NCBI GenBank assembly: GCA_033297205.1
Contig: MU859223.1
Span: 1-64,000, forward strand
Direction of reading: 5' to 3'
Origin: Pseudoneurospora amorphoporcata
Taxonomy: Eukaryota; Ascomycota; Sordariomycetes; Sordariales; Sordariaceae
DNA: 64,000 bases
Position numbers and translations under genes: made by a program. This document shows positions 21,663 through 33,607 of this stretch, piece after piece. Position 1 is the stretch's first letter; each line of letters starts with the position of its first letter. Below the pieces are notes generated by a model. It saw only the letters and a list, made by a program, of their open reading frames with translations, was not told the DNA's origin and did not search any database.

Positions 21663-22846
21663 TGTTATATAGGATGATGGAGGTTGCGATATTGGGCTTG
21701 TCGAACCATAATAGTGAGGATCCAGTGAGCACTTGGTCTGGTGTGCAAAGTGGATTTGGAATCGGAAAGATTGTATGCTTGGTGAGAGGCGGGAACGGAG
21801 CTAATAGCTACCTAGGTAGACTACCTGGTTAAATACTCGAGAGGTGTCGAAGGTGCTGGAAATGCCAAGGCTAGAAATGTGAAGGCCGGGGTATGTCGAG
21901 TGCTACGGGCTACCTAGTTGAGGTTGGTATTAGTGTGGTAGTTACGGAGGTGAAAATTGGTCTATACAACTTGCTCACCAGAAGTACCGTTTTTTTCAAT
22001 AAGCAAGTCTAAAAAAACCAAACGGATCTCACACTAAGGTAGAATATGTCATCATTGAGGAACATCCCAAAAGAGCCCACTCCTCTCCTTAGCTAGTATA
22101 TTATTTACCTAGGTATATGCTTGCTCTTTTCAAAAGACGCGATTTACGTAGCACTAGTTAATATTCTTTATAATTGTATGCGGGGGATTTGTACCTAATT
22201 GAAGTAATTAATTAACGTTAACCTTTACGCTAGAGTAGGTGCTTACAATACCGTCTATATTGGAGTTCAAAAAACATCAGCATTATCTGATCTCATCAGG
22301 ATCTATAAGGCCAGTGTCCCGCCATGACTGCCTATAAGGCCAAAGACGTAGCGATCTCTTGGGCGACTGGGCAGCCTTCAAAGCCTTGACGTGAAAGATT
22401 CCCACAAAGCTTGGAGTTTCGAAATGTATCTTCTAAGTCCACCAATCTAACATAGAATACCAACGTTCATCTCTTATTGCAAAGCTTTATCAGCCTGGTC
22501 TGTACAGGTCGTTCCGTCTAACCCTATGTTCGTCACCAACTCAGGAAGTGCTTCGGTCTTTGATTGAGTATACATTCGAGTTTGAAGGGCCCTTCTCGCC
22601 AGGTGGACCCGCTCCTTGTCAGTCCACCAGACATCATATATATTGCGTTGGATCAAAAGCTGTAGCCATTTAGTGCGTTTGGCTTTCTTTAAAAAAACTA
22701 TATATTCAGATTTCGTTGTCGGATATGATAATTCGCGCTGCTTCTGGGTTTGGTTAGGATATGGAATATGGAATATGGAAGTGGGATTTGGGATATGGGA
22801 TATGGGAGAAAAGCAAGCGATGCATAGCATAGCATGGCGATGGTGG

Positions 22847-22868
22847 TTTTTTTTTTTTTTTTTTTTTT
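22847..22868. repeat. Poly-T run of 22 bases
   Basis: An uninterrupted T run in intergenic DNA. Confidence 0.9.
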
Positions 22869-23263
22869 CTTTTGGGTTATTATCCCCAGTTCAAGGAAAG
22901 GAAGGATACATAGCGATGGGGGAACTTTCTCGGTGATATCATTTAGTAACAAAAGCGGGTATTGACTTTGTTCACGGGCCTCTGTCGTGACATATATCCG
23001 CATCCACATGGAGTTTGTTGCTACGGCTCGAATGTCGATGTTGTTTTTGGACAAACGAGAGAAATGTTCAAGTTGACGATGATATGATGCCCTGAAATGC
23101 CAAGATTATAGAACCCTATATGCCCTGTGAATCCCCACATTTAGTGTTGACACAACCCCCTGCTCCGTTCCCGCAGCGCCGAGCCGTAGCTTCAGGTTGT
23201 CCCCGCTTATTACGGCATAGACCGGCCGGGGTCCGTAACGTATTTCCGTATTTCACTCATCCG

Positions 23264-23334
23264 CGGTCCGCGGTCCACAAAAGTTCCGACATCACCTCAC
23301 CTCACCTCGGGTCACACAACTCCGACCCGGTCCG
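23264..23334. promoter_or_regulatory. Pair of CGGTCCG palindromes upstream of the FAD oxidoreductase
   Basis: CGGTCCG occurs at 23264-23270 and again at 23328-23334, 120-200 bases before the start codon. CGG and CCG half sites are the typical targets of fungal Zn2Cys6 regulators. The spacing of one base between the half sites and the repetition are suggestive only. Confidence 0.35.
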
Positions 23335-23457
23335 GCACCCAGTCACGACGGCGCCCACATGAAGTGAGTGAGGTCCTCACCACTTCCCATCTTCACCCGA
23401 TTCACCACAAACTTCCAACCCCTCCTCCCGGGAGGCTCACAACCAACGACCACCACC

Positions 23458-25059
23458 ATGACGGGCGCCAACACCATCGCCGCCGCCCTCGAGCGCCACG
23501 CCACCACCGTAACCCGTCTCTCCTCCCAAATCTCCTCCTTGTACTCCTCCCGCCTGCCCTACCGCATCTTCCACGGCTCCACCAACTCGACGCGTCCTCC
23601 GACACAAAAAGGCAACACCAAATTCGTCGACATCTCTTCTCTCAACAATGTCCTGTCGGTGGACAAGAACACCAAGACGGCGCTGGTAGAGCCCAACGTG
23701 CCGATGGATAAGCTGGTGGAAGCCACGCTGCCGCATGGGCTTGTCCCGCCCGTTGTTATGGAGTTCCCGGGTATCACGGCCGGTGGGGGTTTCGCCGGTA
23801 CCGCGGGCGAGTCTAGTTCGTTCAGACATGGGTTTTTTGACGATACGGTTAGGGAGGTGGAGATGGTTCTTGGCGATGGGAGTGTGGTGAAGGTTAGGAA
23901 TCCGGATATTGCGCAAGCCGAGGCCAAGGCGAAGGGGGTGACGGGGCAAGTTGAGAAGGGTGATCTATTCCGTGGCGCAGCCGGCGCGGTCGGCACCCTC
24001 GGCACGACCACCCTGCTTGAGGTCCAGCTCATGGAGGCCAAGAAGTACGTCAAGACGGAGTACAAGCGCGCGTCCAGCGTCGCCGAAGCCATCCGCATGG
24101 TGCGCGAGGAGACGCAAAAGGGCGACAACGACTACGTGGACGGCATCCTCTTCAGCAAAGACCACGGCGTGGTCGTCACGGGAAAACTCGTCAACGAGCT
24201 GCCCGCCTCCGCCCCCGACACCCAAAAGCCGCAAACCTTCAGCGGCGCCTGGGACCCGTGGTTCTACCTGCACTGCCAAGAGAAGACAGCCAAAGCTCGG
24301 CAAGCGACCGACTACGTCCCGCTAGCCGAGTACCTCTTCCGGTACGACCGGGGCGGTTTCTGGGTCGGCGCCGCGGCCTTCCAGTACTTCAGCTGGGTGC
24401 CCTTCAACCGGCTCACGCGCTGGTTCCTGGACGATTTCCTGCACACGCGCATGATGTACCGCGCCCTGCACGGCTCGGGCGAGTCCGCGCGGTTCGTGGT
24501 GCAGGACATCGCCATGCCGTTTGAGACGTCGGAGGAATTCATCGATTACACTTCTTCTTCGCTGGGGATCTGGCCCCTGTGGCTCTGTCCCCTGAAGCGC
24601 CGCGCCCCGCCTACGTTTCATCCGCATACCACCCGCCCTGGCACCTCCGCTTCTGACCAGAGCAAGCAAGACGACATGATGCTCAATATCGGCGTGTGGG
24701 GCTGGGGCCCGGACAAGCCCGCCGAGTTTGTGGCCAAGAACATCGAGCTGGAAGATAAAGTGCGTGAGCTGGGCGGGATGAAGTGGTTTTATGCGCACAC
24801 TTATTACCAGCAGGACAAGTTTTGGGAGATGTACGGCGGCAAGGGGTGGTATGACGCTCTGAGAAAAAAGTATCATGCTGAGCACCTGCCGACGGTGTGG
24901 GATAAGATCCATGTGGACGCCGATAAGGCGGGCAAGAAGCAGAGACATTGGTTGTTGGCTAAGAAGCCGGTTGGGGGGTTCTACGGCATTTGGAAGAGTA
25001 TCCGGAGCAAGGACTATTTCTTGCATAGGAGGGCGGGGTGGAAGTGGAAGGGGGAGTAA
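23458..25059 (+). CDS. FAD-binding oxidoreductase, DHCR24 (delta24-sterol reductase)-like
   Basis: Single exon, 533 aa. The start at 23458 sits in CACCACCATGAC and is the first ATG of the frame. The N-terminal half is a PCMH-type FAD-binding fold: a segment KFVDISSLNNVL, then EPNVPMDKLVEATL. This is followed by the Gly-rich EFPGITAGGGFAGTAGE (about 103-119) and the DTVREVEMVLGDG element (about 130-142). The C-terminal half (WAGDFLHTRMMYR-like Trp/Tyr-rich region, MKWFYAHTYY, KYHAEHLPTVWDKI) matches the DHCR24/DIMINUTO family in order and length (usual length about 515-560). Family knowledge: DHCR24 reduces the sterol side-chain delta24 bond with FAD and NADPH. Ascomycete ergosterol synthesis does not need this step, so the physiological substrate here is uncertain. 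Confidence 0.85.
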   Translation: MTGANTIAAALERHATTVTRLSSQISSLYSSRLPYRIFHGSTNSTRPPTQKGNTKFVDISSLNNVLSVDKNTKTALVEPNVPMDKLVEATLPHGLVPPVVMEFPGITAGGGFAGTAGESSSFRHGFFDDTVREVEMVLGDGSVVKVRNPDIAQAEAKAKGVTGQVEKGDLFRGAAGAVGTLGTTTLLEVQLMEAKKYVKTEYKRASSVAEAIRMVREETQKGDNDYVDGILFSKDHGVVVTGKLVNELPASAPDTQKPQTFSGAWDPWFYLHCQEKTAKARQATDYVPLAEYLFRYDRGGFWVGAAAFQYFSWVPFNRLTRWFLDDFLHTRMMYRALHGSGESARFVVQDIAMPFETSEEFIDYTSSSLGIWPLWLCPLKRRAPPTFHPHTTRPGTSASDQSKQDDMMLNIGVWGWGPDKPAEFVAKNIELEDKVRELGGMKWFYAHTYYQQDKFWEMYGGKGWYDALRKKYHAEHLPTVWDKIHVDADKAGKKQRHWLLAKKPVGGFYGIWKSIRSKDYFLHRRAGWKWKGE

Positions 25060-26886
25060 GTGGGTTGTTGGAGTTGTAAACGGCTGCTTGTAAGAGTTGT
25101 TTGTGTTTTGGATAGATGTAAAAGTAGATGATGTGGTGGGAAAAATAAATACCCCTTTTTTAGAAATTGTACAAAAGGTTTTGTCAACCATGATGTTGCC
25201 TGTGAATCCGTTGCTCGTCAGGACTACCTAAGCATCAAGTAGGTAGGTAGTCTACATCATCTCCGTAGACGCTTCCATTGCATAGGTTCGTATGTAAGTA
25301 CCTAGGTAACCCCAAGTTTGCACTGTCATATACGGTATTTGAGGCCTTGCCCTTTCAGCTTAGCACAAAAAGATAAAGCCTTGGAGCAAAGACCCGAGTT
25401 GGGGTAATCCAAGGGTCTGGGCTGTGCGACAGTATCAACCACTCGGAGAAGTGTGCGACCGTGGTATCAACCTAGAATCGATGTCCAGTGTTGCCATTCA
25501 GCTTCCATGCTAAAAGTCTTGAAAAGGATAAATCAATGTCGTTGCCAAAGTGACCATGATGTTTTTAGCTGTGTTTTTGCTACCCGTGGCACGTGTAAAG
25601 TTTGCTGCCGAAAACCACTGAAACAGAAGACCACACTACCTAGACAAATGGACCTAACCCCGCAGATAGTGGAGAGCTCTAGTGACTAAAGGCCCCCGCC
25701 GATAGTGGAATCAACCAGCGTCCCGTCGTAGGTAAAACGTGGAACTTCAAGATCGAAGAGAACATGTCCCCAGGTCTTGTCGTTCTTTGCCTTTCTGTTC
25801 TTCACTTTCTTCTCTTTCATCTCTTGATGTTTCTCTTCATCACTCCCGTCCAATCCCGTCACAAATAGATGGTGATATCGCATGTCGAGGGAAACAAGAA
25901 GTACAACACTCGAAAGCCAAGATGTGAGATCAAGTCAGCTGCGGTCAGTCAGCAGAGCACCCCGTGGCTTGGATGGCTGGTGAAGGCGATCCAATTGCGA
26001 CCTCCCGTCCCCAGAGAACTTGTCCGGCTACCCCAAATCAGGGTCCCGAGTCTAGACCGCCAGAGGCCCTTTTTTACACACACTACACTACCTTCTTGTC
26101 GTCAACACCCTCGGCCCTACGCTACGCTATCGACAGTGTATGGATCCAAGTTGGAAATCCAATCCACAAGAATGCGCCAGTAAGAAACCGGTTTCAGCCT
26201 CAAGTTGTGCGAGAGACAACAGGGTGTTTCCCATCCCAGCTATCACCACACTGTCTATCGGTGTGTCACGCATGTGAAAGAGAAAGAAAGAGAGACAGCA
26301 AAAGGTGGACGACATCCGAACACATGCGCATCTCTCGCTAAATCCAACCAACCTCCTTCATGTTGGTGTTGCCTCCATGATCCTTCCAAATAATAACTGC
26401 AATTGGATCCTTCAGACACCCAAAAACGAGCATGATCCCCCCCTTTCCCGGCTTGGATACCATCACGTGGAGGCAAATCACAACGTACCTCACAGTGCTT
26501 TAGCTGAGTGGTGCTTACATTGTACAGTCTGTCAGGCATGCAACCTCTAGACTATCAGAAAGAGGCGGCGAGAGGTAGCTGCTAAGTAGCATTGTTGGAT
26601 TCCCAGGGTCTCGGGTCTGGGTCCGTTGTAACCCAGCCATCATCTTTTATATATCTTTCTTTGTCTGTCTGTCGAGTGACGGATTCCATCTTTCGGATCG
26701 CAACCCTCTTCATTGTCTGGTCCCTTGCGGCCACTCTTCCATTCTTCCTTATAACACTTTACATGTATGCAGTAACCAAAACACTGCATTGACCCGCCTG
26801 ACATTCCATCGGGTACGCACGTTTCGGTTGCTTTGGTCTAAGCAGACCACACCGCCAACCGCCAACGTCAACCGTCGTCGACAGAG
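25060..26886. other. Intergenic region, no gene seen
   Basis: About 1.8 kb. Short frames on both strands have no recognisable domains. A TAGGTAGGTAG motif lies at about 25240-25250 and GGTAACC/CCTAGG motifs near 25300. The right end (about 26600-26886) is the promoter and 5' UTR of the antiporter gene. Confidence 0.55.
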
Positions 26887-29807
26887 ATGGCCTCAGTAAT
26901 AACAGACGCGGTCCTCAAGACCGTCATTAGAGCCGTCGAAGCTGCCACAACCACGACGAATTCCTCTTCAAACGCGACGACTCCAACCGTCAACGGCCAG
27001 GCCGGTGTTCTCGAGGGAGCCAACCCAACCAAATACAGCGCCTCGGCACCCATCACCTTGTTCATCATCCAAGCCGGTATCGTCATTATCTTTTGCCAGC
27101 TTCTGGCTTACCCGCTACGATGGATCAATCAACCCAAAGTCATTGCCGAAGTCATTGGCGGCATTCTACTAGGCCCTTCGGTCATGATGAGGATACCTGG
27201 TTTTGAGAAAGGTGCGTACGCAGCTCACTTGCGCCCACTCACCCAGCACCCTCGCCTAAAAAGCCATACATATACTTACTAGCATGACCGAAAAACAGCC
27301 ATCTTCCCCAAAGAATCCATGCCCGTCTTCAACAACGTCGCCAACCTCGGCCTCATCATCTTCCTTTTTCTGGTCGCTCTCGAAGTCGACATGCGCATGT
27401 TCACCTCCAACTGGAAAGTAGCCCTCTCCGTCGGTCTCGCCGGCATGATCCTGCCCTTTGGCTTAGGATTCGGCATCGCCTACGGTTTATACCACCAGTT
27501 CCACAACGACGGGACCACGGTGCCCATCAGCTTTGGCGTATATGGTCTCTTCATCGGCACCGCGCTGGCTATCACTGCTTTTCCCGTACTGTGCCGTATT
27601 CTGACCGAACTCAAGCTGTTGAGAAGCAACGTGGGCGTGACGGTGTTGGCGGCGGGCATTGGCAATGATGTTACCGGTTGGGTTCTGCTGGCGCTTTGCG
27701 TGGCCTTGGTGAATAACAACAGCGGACTGGCGGCCCTGTGGGCCCTGTTGTGCTGCATTGGGTGGATTTTGTTCTTGGTGTTTCTGGTGAGACCGCCGTT
27801 TCTGTGGTGGGTTAAGAGGACGGGGAGCTTGCAGAATGGACCGACGCAGGGGGTTGTTGCGCTGACGCTGCTTCTCGTTCTCTTTTCTGCCTTCTTTACG
27901 AGTGAGTATCCTCTGTCACATCCTTCACTTACCTAGACTAACTCGTGACAGACATCATCGGCATCCACGCCATCTTCGGCGCATTCCTTGTCGGCCTGAT
28001 CTGCCCCCACGAGGGCGGCTTTGCCATCAAGATGACGGAAAAGATTGAGGATCTCATCTCCGTCCTCTTCCTCCCTCTCTACTTCGCCCTCTCCGGCCTA
28101 AGCACCAACCTCGGTCTCCTTAACGATGGGATCACCTGGGGCTACGTGATCGGAGTCATCGCCTGTGCCTTTGCTGGCAAGATCATCGGCGGAACCCTCG
28201 CCGCCCGAGCCAACAAACTCCTCTGGCGCGAATCCTTTACCATCGGGTGCCTGATGAGTTGTAAGGGTCTCGTCGAGCTCATCGTCTTGAACATTGGTCT
28301 CCAGGCCAAGATCCTCTCCCAGAGAACCTTCACCATCTTTGTCGTCATGGCCCTTGTCACCACCGTCGCCACCACTCCCCTCACCAAAGCCCTTTACCCG
28401 CCTTGGTACCAGCGCAAAGTCGAAAGATGGCGCCGCGGCGAGATCGACTGGGACGAAACCCCTCTTGCGCCCTCCGAATCCGGATCCAGCTCCTCCTCCG
28501 ACCCTTCCAAGCCCGTCGGCGACCAGTTGCGAATCCAGCGCATGCTCGTTTACCTCCGTCTCGACAGCTTGCCCTCTCTCTTCGCCTTCATCACCCTCCT
28601 CAGCCCGCAGACCGAGCAGAACACCGCTAAACCCGAAGTCGAATCCACAAACGTCCAAGACACTGGCGAAGGCGACAGCAAGTCGGTCCCTGTCACAACC
28701 ACTCGCAAGACCAAACCCCTCGAAGTCCACGGCCTCCGCCTCATCGAGCTCACCGACCGCACCTCGTCAGTGATGCAAGTAACCGAAGACCTGGCCGAAG
28801 AGCTTTACTCGTTGCGCGACCCCGTGATCAACACCTTCCGCACGTTTTCTTCCTTGTCGCCAATGTCCAACAACGTGGCCGTCTCCGGGCGCGTGGCCGT
28901 CGTGCCCGAGTATTCTTATGCCGAGACGCTCACTTCCCACGCGGCCGATACTCAGTCCGAGTTTGCCCTGATTCCGTGGAGCGAGTACGGCAGCCTGTCA
29001 GACTTTGACTTGTACCAACCGCTTTCTTTGGGGAGTGGGGGTGCTTCCAGCAGCGACCGGTTCAGGGGAAATACTCCCCACCTGGAATTCATCCACAAGT
29101 CTCTCGCCAAGGCAGAAAGGGTTTGCAACGCGGGTGTTTTCATCGATAATGGTTTCGGCGGTTTCGGGTCCCCCCGTTCTTCGCAGCCCTCAGGCTTGGC
29201 TCGTTCCAAGAGCGGTGTTTCTCTGCACTCTCATCACGGCACGCCGGCTCTGGCAACCTACCCCATCATCACCGACCGCACTCACCACGTTTTCTTGCCG
29301 TTCATCGGCGGCGCGGATGATCGCGTTGCGCTTCGCTTGGTCCTCCAATTAGCGAGTAACGCCAACGTGACGGCTACCGTTGTTCACTTGAAGTACACTA
29401 CCGGCTCCACCACCTCCACTGGAGATGATGAAGATGCGACGACGCTCCTGGCCACACTCCGCGACTCGTTACCCGCTGACGTATCTTCGCGAGTGGTTTT
29501 CGAAGAGTCGAACCTAACAGAAGGCAAGAATAACCTCGCGGAAACGGTGCTGGGACTGGCCAAGGTTACTGTTGGGCAGAAGAAGGGCGGAGCGGGCGAT
29601 GTGGTGGTTGTTGGACGAAGGCATGGGAAGATTGATGGTGAGAGTGGTGGTGCTACAACGAGTAGTGCGGCTGCTAGTGGTAGTCGGGTGGATGTTGCCG
29701 GTGGCTTGGATTTGGGGAGGACGGTGGGTATTGTTGCGGAGGGGTTGGTTAGTAATGCGGTGGCTGCTAGTGTTTTGGTGGTGCAGGCTGGGGGGAAGAA
29801 GAAGTAG
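26887..29807 (+). CDS. kha1: K+/H+ antiporter of the CPA2 family (KHA1-like)
   Basis: Three exons close in frame: 26887-27211, 27299-27901 and 27952-29807 (927 aa). Donors are GTGCGT and GTGAGT; acceptors are AACAG and GACAG. The N-terminal half (about 55-430) contains about twelve membrane segments with CPA2 features: NQPKVIAEVIGGILLGPSV after the first segments, NLGLIIFLFLVALEVD, and GNDVTGW with the paired Asp used for cation/proton exchange. DIIGIHAIFGAFLVG, read as NIIGIHAIFGAFLVG after splicing, also fits. The C-terminal 480 residues are a cytosolic tail with a low-complexity Ser/Thr linker and a universal-stress-like alpha/beta segment near the end. Family knowledge: yeast Kha1 is a Golgi K+/H+ antiporter for pH and K+ homeostasis. 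Confidence 0.92.
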
Positions 29808-31785
29808 TTGTGATACGTACCAAGTTCATGTCATGTAGTGTTAATATGCGATGGATATGGGATAGAAGGGATATAATGACGAGATGAAGTTTGATGGTAA
29901 ATTGAATGAATTGGGTACCTTAATTACACACGACATAGTTCATAGCTGTTCTTGTGCAATGGCCTGTTTTTGGTCGTGAAACTTACAATATATACCCTGC
30001 TGGTCTGTTCGTTATCGTGGTTCTCCTGCCAGAGCAGAATAGAAAATGTCTGAAGAATAGCCCTCATTGGCGTCTCAAGAGGATATGTACGTGATTGGTC
30101 TCTGTTTGTAGAGCTTCCACAAAGACCAGGATTGTGGACTTCTCATCGAGTATTCCCAAAGATGTTGAGACACCCAGGACCCTTGACAGACGATAAGTAC
30201 AAGAATCTTGATCGGTTTCCCACCTTGGGTGAGGTTTGGGGTTCTGATTTTTTTAAGTTGTCAAATAATAATAAAAAAAGGTCCAGGTTGTAAGTCCGAC
30301 GATGGGCAGTCGTGATACGGGCTTGTCAATAACAAAACGCCAAAACATAAAAAATGTCGGATTTATTGATGTCCGTTCAGTGAGCCCCTGGGGTCTAGAC
30401 TAAGGAACAAGCAAGACGTACTAACCCGCGTTGAACCCACCTATATCCACCGTGCGTTTCCAAACCATCGACGACGATCTCAATTTCGCATTTTCCAAAA
30501 TCAACAGTTTTGGATCTGGAACAAAAAAGTGGAAGGCTCAAAAAAAGCGCATATGACATAAACCAGCCCTGTCGGGAAGCTCTGTTTGAGACTGTATAGG
30601 TAGGATTGACATCAGAAGAGGCCAAAGCTCCTTTGTTTACTTTGCAGCTGTTTGTGAACTGAAGGGCGATAGCTTTCACCCTTTACACCCCAAAACAAAA
30701 CCCCTCTCTAAGAGGTTACAATACAATGAAGACATCAAACAAGGCCCCGATAACCATCCTCAAATATTGCCCAGTGAAACCAATCGCATCCTCCGGAAAC
30801 ATAGCTACCTACATATCGGCGGCGGCATCAACAAGTGGAAAGGAGGGGTGCCCGTGCAACGCGCCTGCATCATGCCTTGCCCTTTTCCCCTCTCGCAAGG
30901 ACCAGGGTCGTTGTGACACATTCTCGCATTCGGGGAACCGGTGGTCGCTGATTGGACAGGACGGGTAGGAGCCTTGGTGGTCCACCCCTTCCCGCGTTTT
31001 GGTTGTGTCTGCCCGCCCGCCGTCCACGGCTTGAGCAGCCGGGCCCATGCTTTTCAGTACCGTAGGTTGAGTGCTGCAGGAGACCGGTGGGCGCTTGTGA
31101 CTTTTTGTTTGCGTGGTGCTGAAATCTTTTCTCTCGTCCTTGTCCCGGTTCTGTTGTGCAGTGCAGCAGCAACAGGGCCCGTCCACTTCCCTCAGCAGCC
31201 CATCCTTCCACTTCCCGCGTCCTGACCTTCAGTCCCTCCTCCACTTTTCTTCCCACCGTGGTCGCATTGGATGTCACAGCTTCCTCTCCTCCATCCATCC
31301 ATCATTGCCGACTTCTGGAACTCTCGACAAACCACACGACACCGCGACGACAACTATTGACGCCCATTCGTCGCGTGATCATCCGAGTGATAGCATCATC
31401 ACCCACCACAACTTGGCTGACGCGCCCTCTCCGCCCAGAGTGGTCTCTCTCGCGGCTTGCACCTTGACTGACTGGTCGGCGCGCGAACAAGGCTTCCGGA
31501 CAAGTTGACGCAACTTTTTACGAGGCTTTGGCAGGATATATACAGGACCTCGCGCTTGTTACCCGACCAACCCCCCTCTTCACCTCGCCAGGCTCCCATC
31601 TCTCCGTCGTGTCAGCCTTCATCCGCTCTACCACAACCACCAAAAAGTACGATAGCTGGATTGATTGCCCGCCCTGCGCTGGGAACTACCATCCCTCTTC
31701 CCGCCTTCCATCGCCTCGGATCGGATCCTGACCATCTTGGCTATCCAGTCATCCTGTATAGGTTTCGCAAAAACAATCCGACACT
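29808..31785. other. Intergenic region ending in a long pyrimidine-rich leader
   Basis: About 2 kb without a supportable gene. The stretch from about 31130 to 31785 is rich in C and T and probably contains the 5' leader of the SR-type gene. Short frames there are of low complexity. Confidence 0.55.
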
Positions 31786-33607
31786 ATGACTGAAGTATCG
31801 TCGACCCGTCTCTACCTGGGCAACCTGCCCCGGCACGGTGAGTGACCCGGACCTTACAACACCAACATCACCACCACAGCCACCGTCGATCAGCGGCCGT
31901 CTCCCATGATCAAGGATCAATCGCTCCCTATTCTCAGCGAGGCTACCCGCTCCGTCGAGTTGTTCCTGCTCTGGCGCCTGGTCTGGTCCATCCGACGATA
32001 CACAATGCTGACTCCCGCAAAAGCAACCAAGGCCGATGTGGAAGCCCACTTTGCGACTCATGGCACCGGCGAGATCACCGAAATCAAGCTCATGAACGGC
32101 TTTGGTTTCATCGAGTACAAGGATGCCATGGACGCTCGCGATGTGGTTCCTGGTAAGTGCTTTCTGCGTGTGTCACAGTAACATGGAAAGAAACACGCGC
32201 TAACAGCCCTTCTCTCTACAGCTTTCCGTACGTTTCCAACCCTTTCCTCTCGCTGCGATACCGACCGACTAACAATAACAAGATGGATCGGACTTCATGG
32301 GAGAGCGCCTTACCGTCCAGTTTGCACGTGGCGCCCGTCACCGTGAAGGAGGTCCCGGTTTTACCCACGAGCGTAACAGCCAACCCAGGCCCCGACGCAC
32401 GCCTCACCGGATGCAAATCTCTGGCCTTCCCAATGAAACCAGCTGGCAGGTCTGTCACCCTTCCACTTCCTTGTGCGCCGCTTGATCATCTTATGGATTT
32501 CTCTCTTTTTCCGGGCTACCTATGGATTCCGCACCCTACTCTATTCTCGCCCCCCCAGCATGGTATATTTCCCGTCACAGTCACACCCAATGTGTTTGGC
32601 CATTCGGACTTCCTCGTTTTTTCCTAATACCGACTGTTTGGGGTCCGGCCGTTCCAGCTGAACGCATTTGGCTCTCTCTTGTACACCCAAACTGGCTCTC
32701 TCCGGCTTCCTTCACTTTACACTTCTCAGTCTTCCCGTTGGAGTTCATTGTTACAGCGGGACTAGGGCAGGATGACACCCCAGAGCCGGATGACAGCCTG
32801 CCATACACAATCGACTTTTCCGGGACACGTTTACTGGTTGTGATACATGGGAGGACCGCCAACTGCCAAATCCCGGACTTCAACTTACTCGACTTGGCTT
32901 TTTAGGATCTCAAGGACTTTGCTCGTCAGTCCGGACTTGATGTCGTTTATAGCGAGACTACTCGTAACCAGAACGGTGAAGGGTATGTAACCTCGGTTAG
33001 GGTCGGTCAACATTTCCACTGACCGATATTACAGCTTCGTTGAGTTTGAGAATGCCGCCGATTTGAGGGCTGCCGTCGAGAAGCTCGATAACCGCGAGTT
33101 CAAGGGCCAGCGCGTGACTTGCGTCGCTAATGTAAGGACTGCCACCACGCTTTTGCGCTGGACATGGTTACTGACCTTGGAAACTAGACCCAACCCGACA
33201 TTCCCAGAAACGACCACCGCACTCGCTCGAGGTCGCCGCGTGGCCGCCCATACCCTCCTCCCGTGGACGACTACGACCGCCGTGGACCCCCTCCTCGCGG
33301 ATACAGCCCTCGCCGTGATGGTTACCGTGATGGCTACCGTGACAGGTCGCCCCCACCAAGGCGTGAGTACTACGAGGACAGGAGGGGTGGCTACCGTTCG
33401 CCACCCAGGCGCCCACTCGATGACTACCCTCCCCCTCGCGGACGCTACGACGACCCGTACCGCGCTCCCCGCGATTACCCTCCCGACCCGTACATGAGCG
33501 GCCGCGGAGATGCTTACGACCGCCGCGCTCCTCCCGTGGACTTCCCTCCGCGTGACCCCTACCCCCGTGAGCCATACCCGCCTCGTGACTACGGCCGTCG
33601 TTACTAG
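31786..33607 (+). CDS. SR-type RNA-binding protein with two RRMs and an RS/RGG-like tail
   Basis: Seven exons close in frame: 31786-31837, 32024-32152, 32222-32227, 32283-32449, 32906-32982, 33035-33131 and 33188-33607 (315 aa). RRM1 has RNP2-like LYLGNLP at the N-terminus and RNP1-like GFGFIEY in exon 2. RRM2 starts with MQISGLP and contains GEGFVEF. The tail is Arg/Pro/Tyr/Asp-rich with SRSP, SPRR and RGG-like units. This is the layout of the Npl3/Srp2-like shuttling SR proteins that act in splicing and mRNA export. Exon 3 is only 6 nt (CTTTCC) with an acceptor, a donor and a branch site on each side. Skipping it keeps the frame. The fourth intron is long (456 nt) with an unusual GTCTGT donor. 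This gene may well regulate its own splicing, which is common in the family. Confidence 0.92.
32222..32227 (+). other. Six-nucleotide microexon of the SR-type gene
   Basis: CTTTCC lies between ...TCTCTACAG and GTACGT. The intron before it has the branch-like GCTAAC and the intron after it has GACTAAC before ACAAG, so both neighbouring introns (69 and 55 nt) look complete. It adds Ala-Phe and changes the junction residue Asp to His in RRM1. Joining exons 2 and 4 directly also keeps the frame. Confidence 0.75.

Larger units (their letters stand above)
21663..23457. other. Intergenic, partly AT-rich region
   Basis: No gene seen in about 1.8 kb. From about 21960 to 22500 the DNA is visibly AT-rich and TpA-rich compared with the rest of the window. 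A 22-base T run lies at 22847-22868 and an imperfect ATATGG(A/G) repeat near 22755-22805. The right end is the promoter of the FAD oxidoreductase, with two CGGTCCG sites and a two-codon upstream frame (ATG AAG TGA at 23359-23367). Confidence 0.55.
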
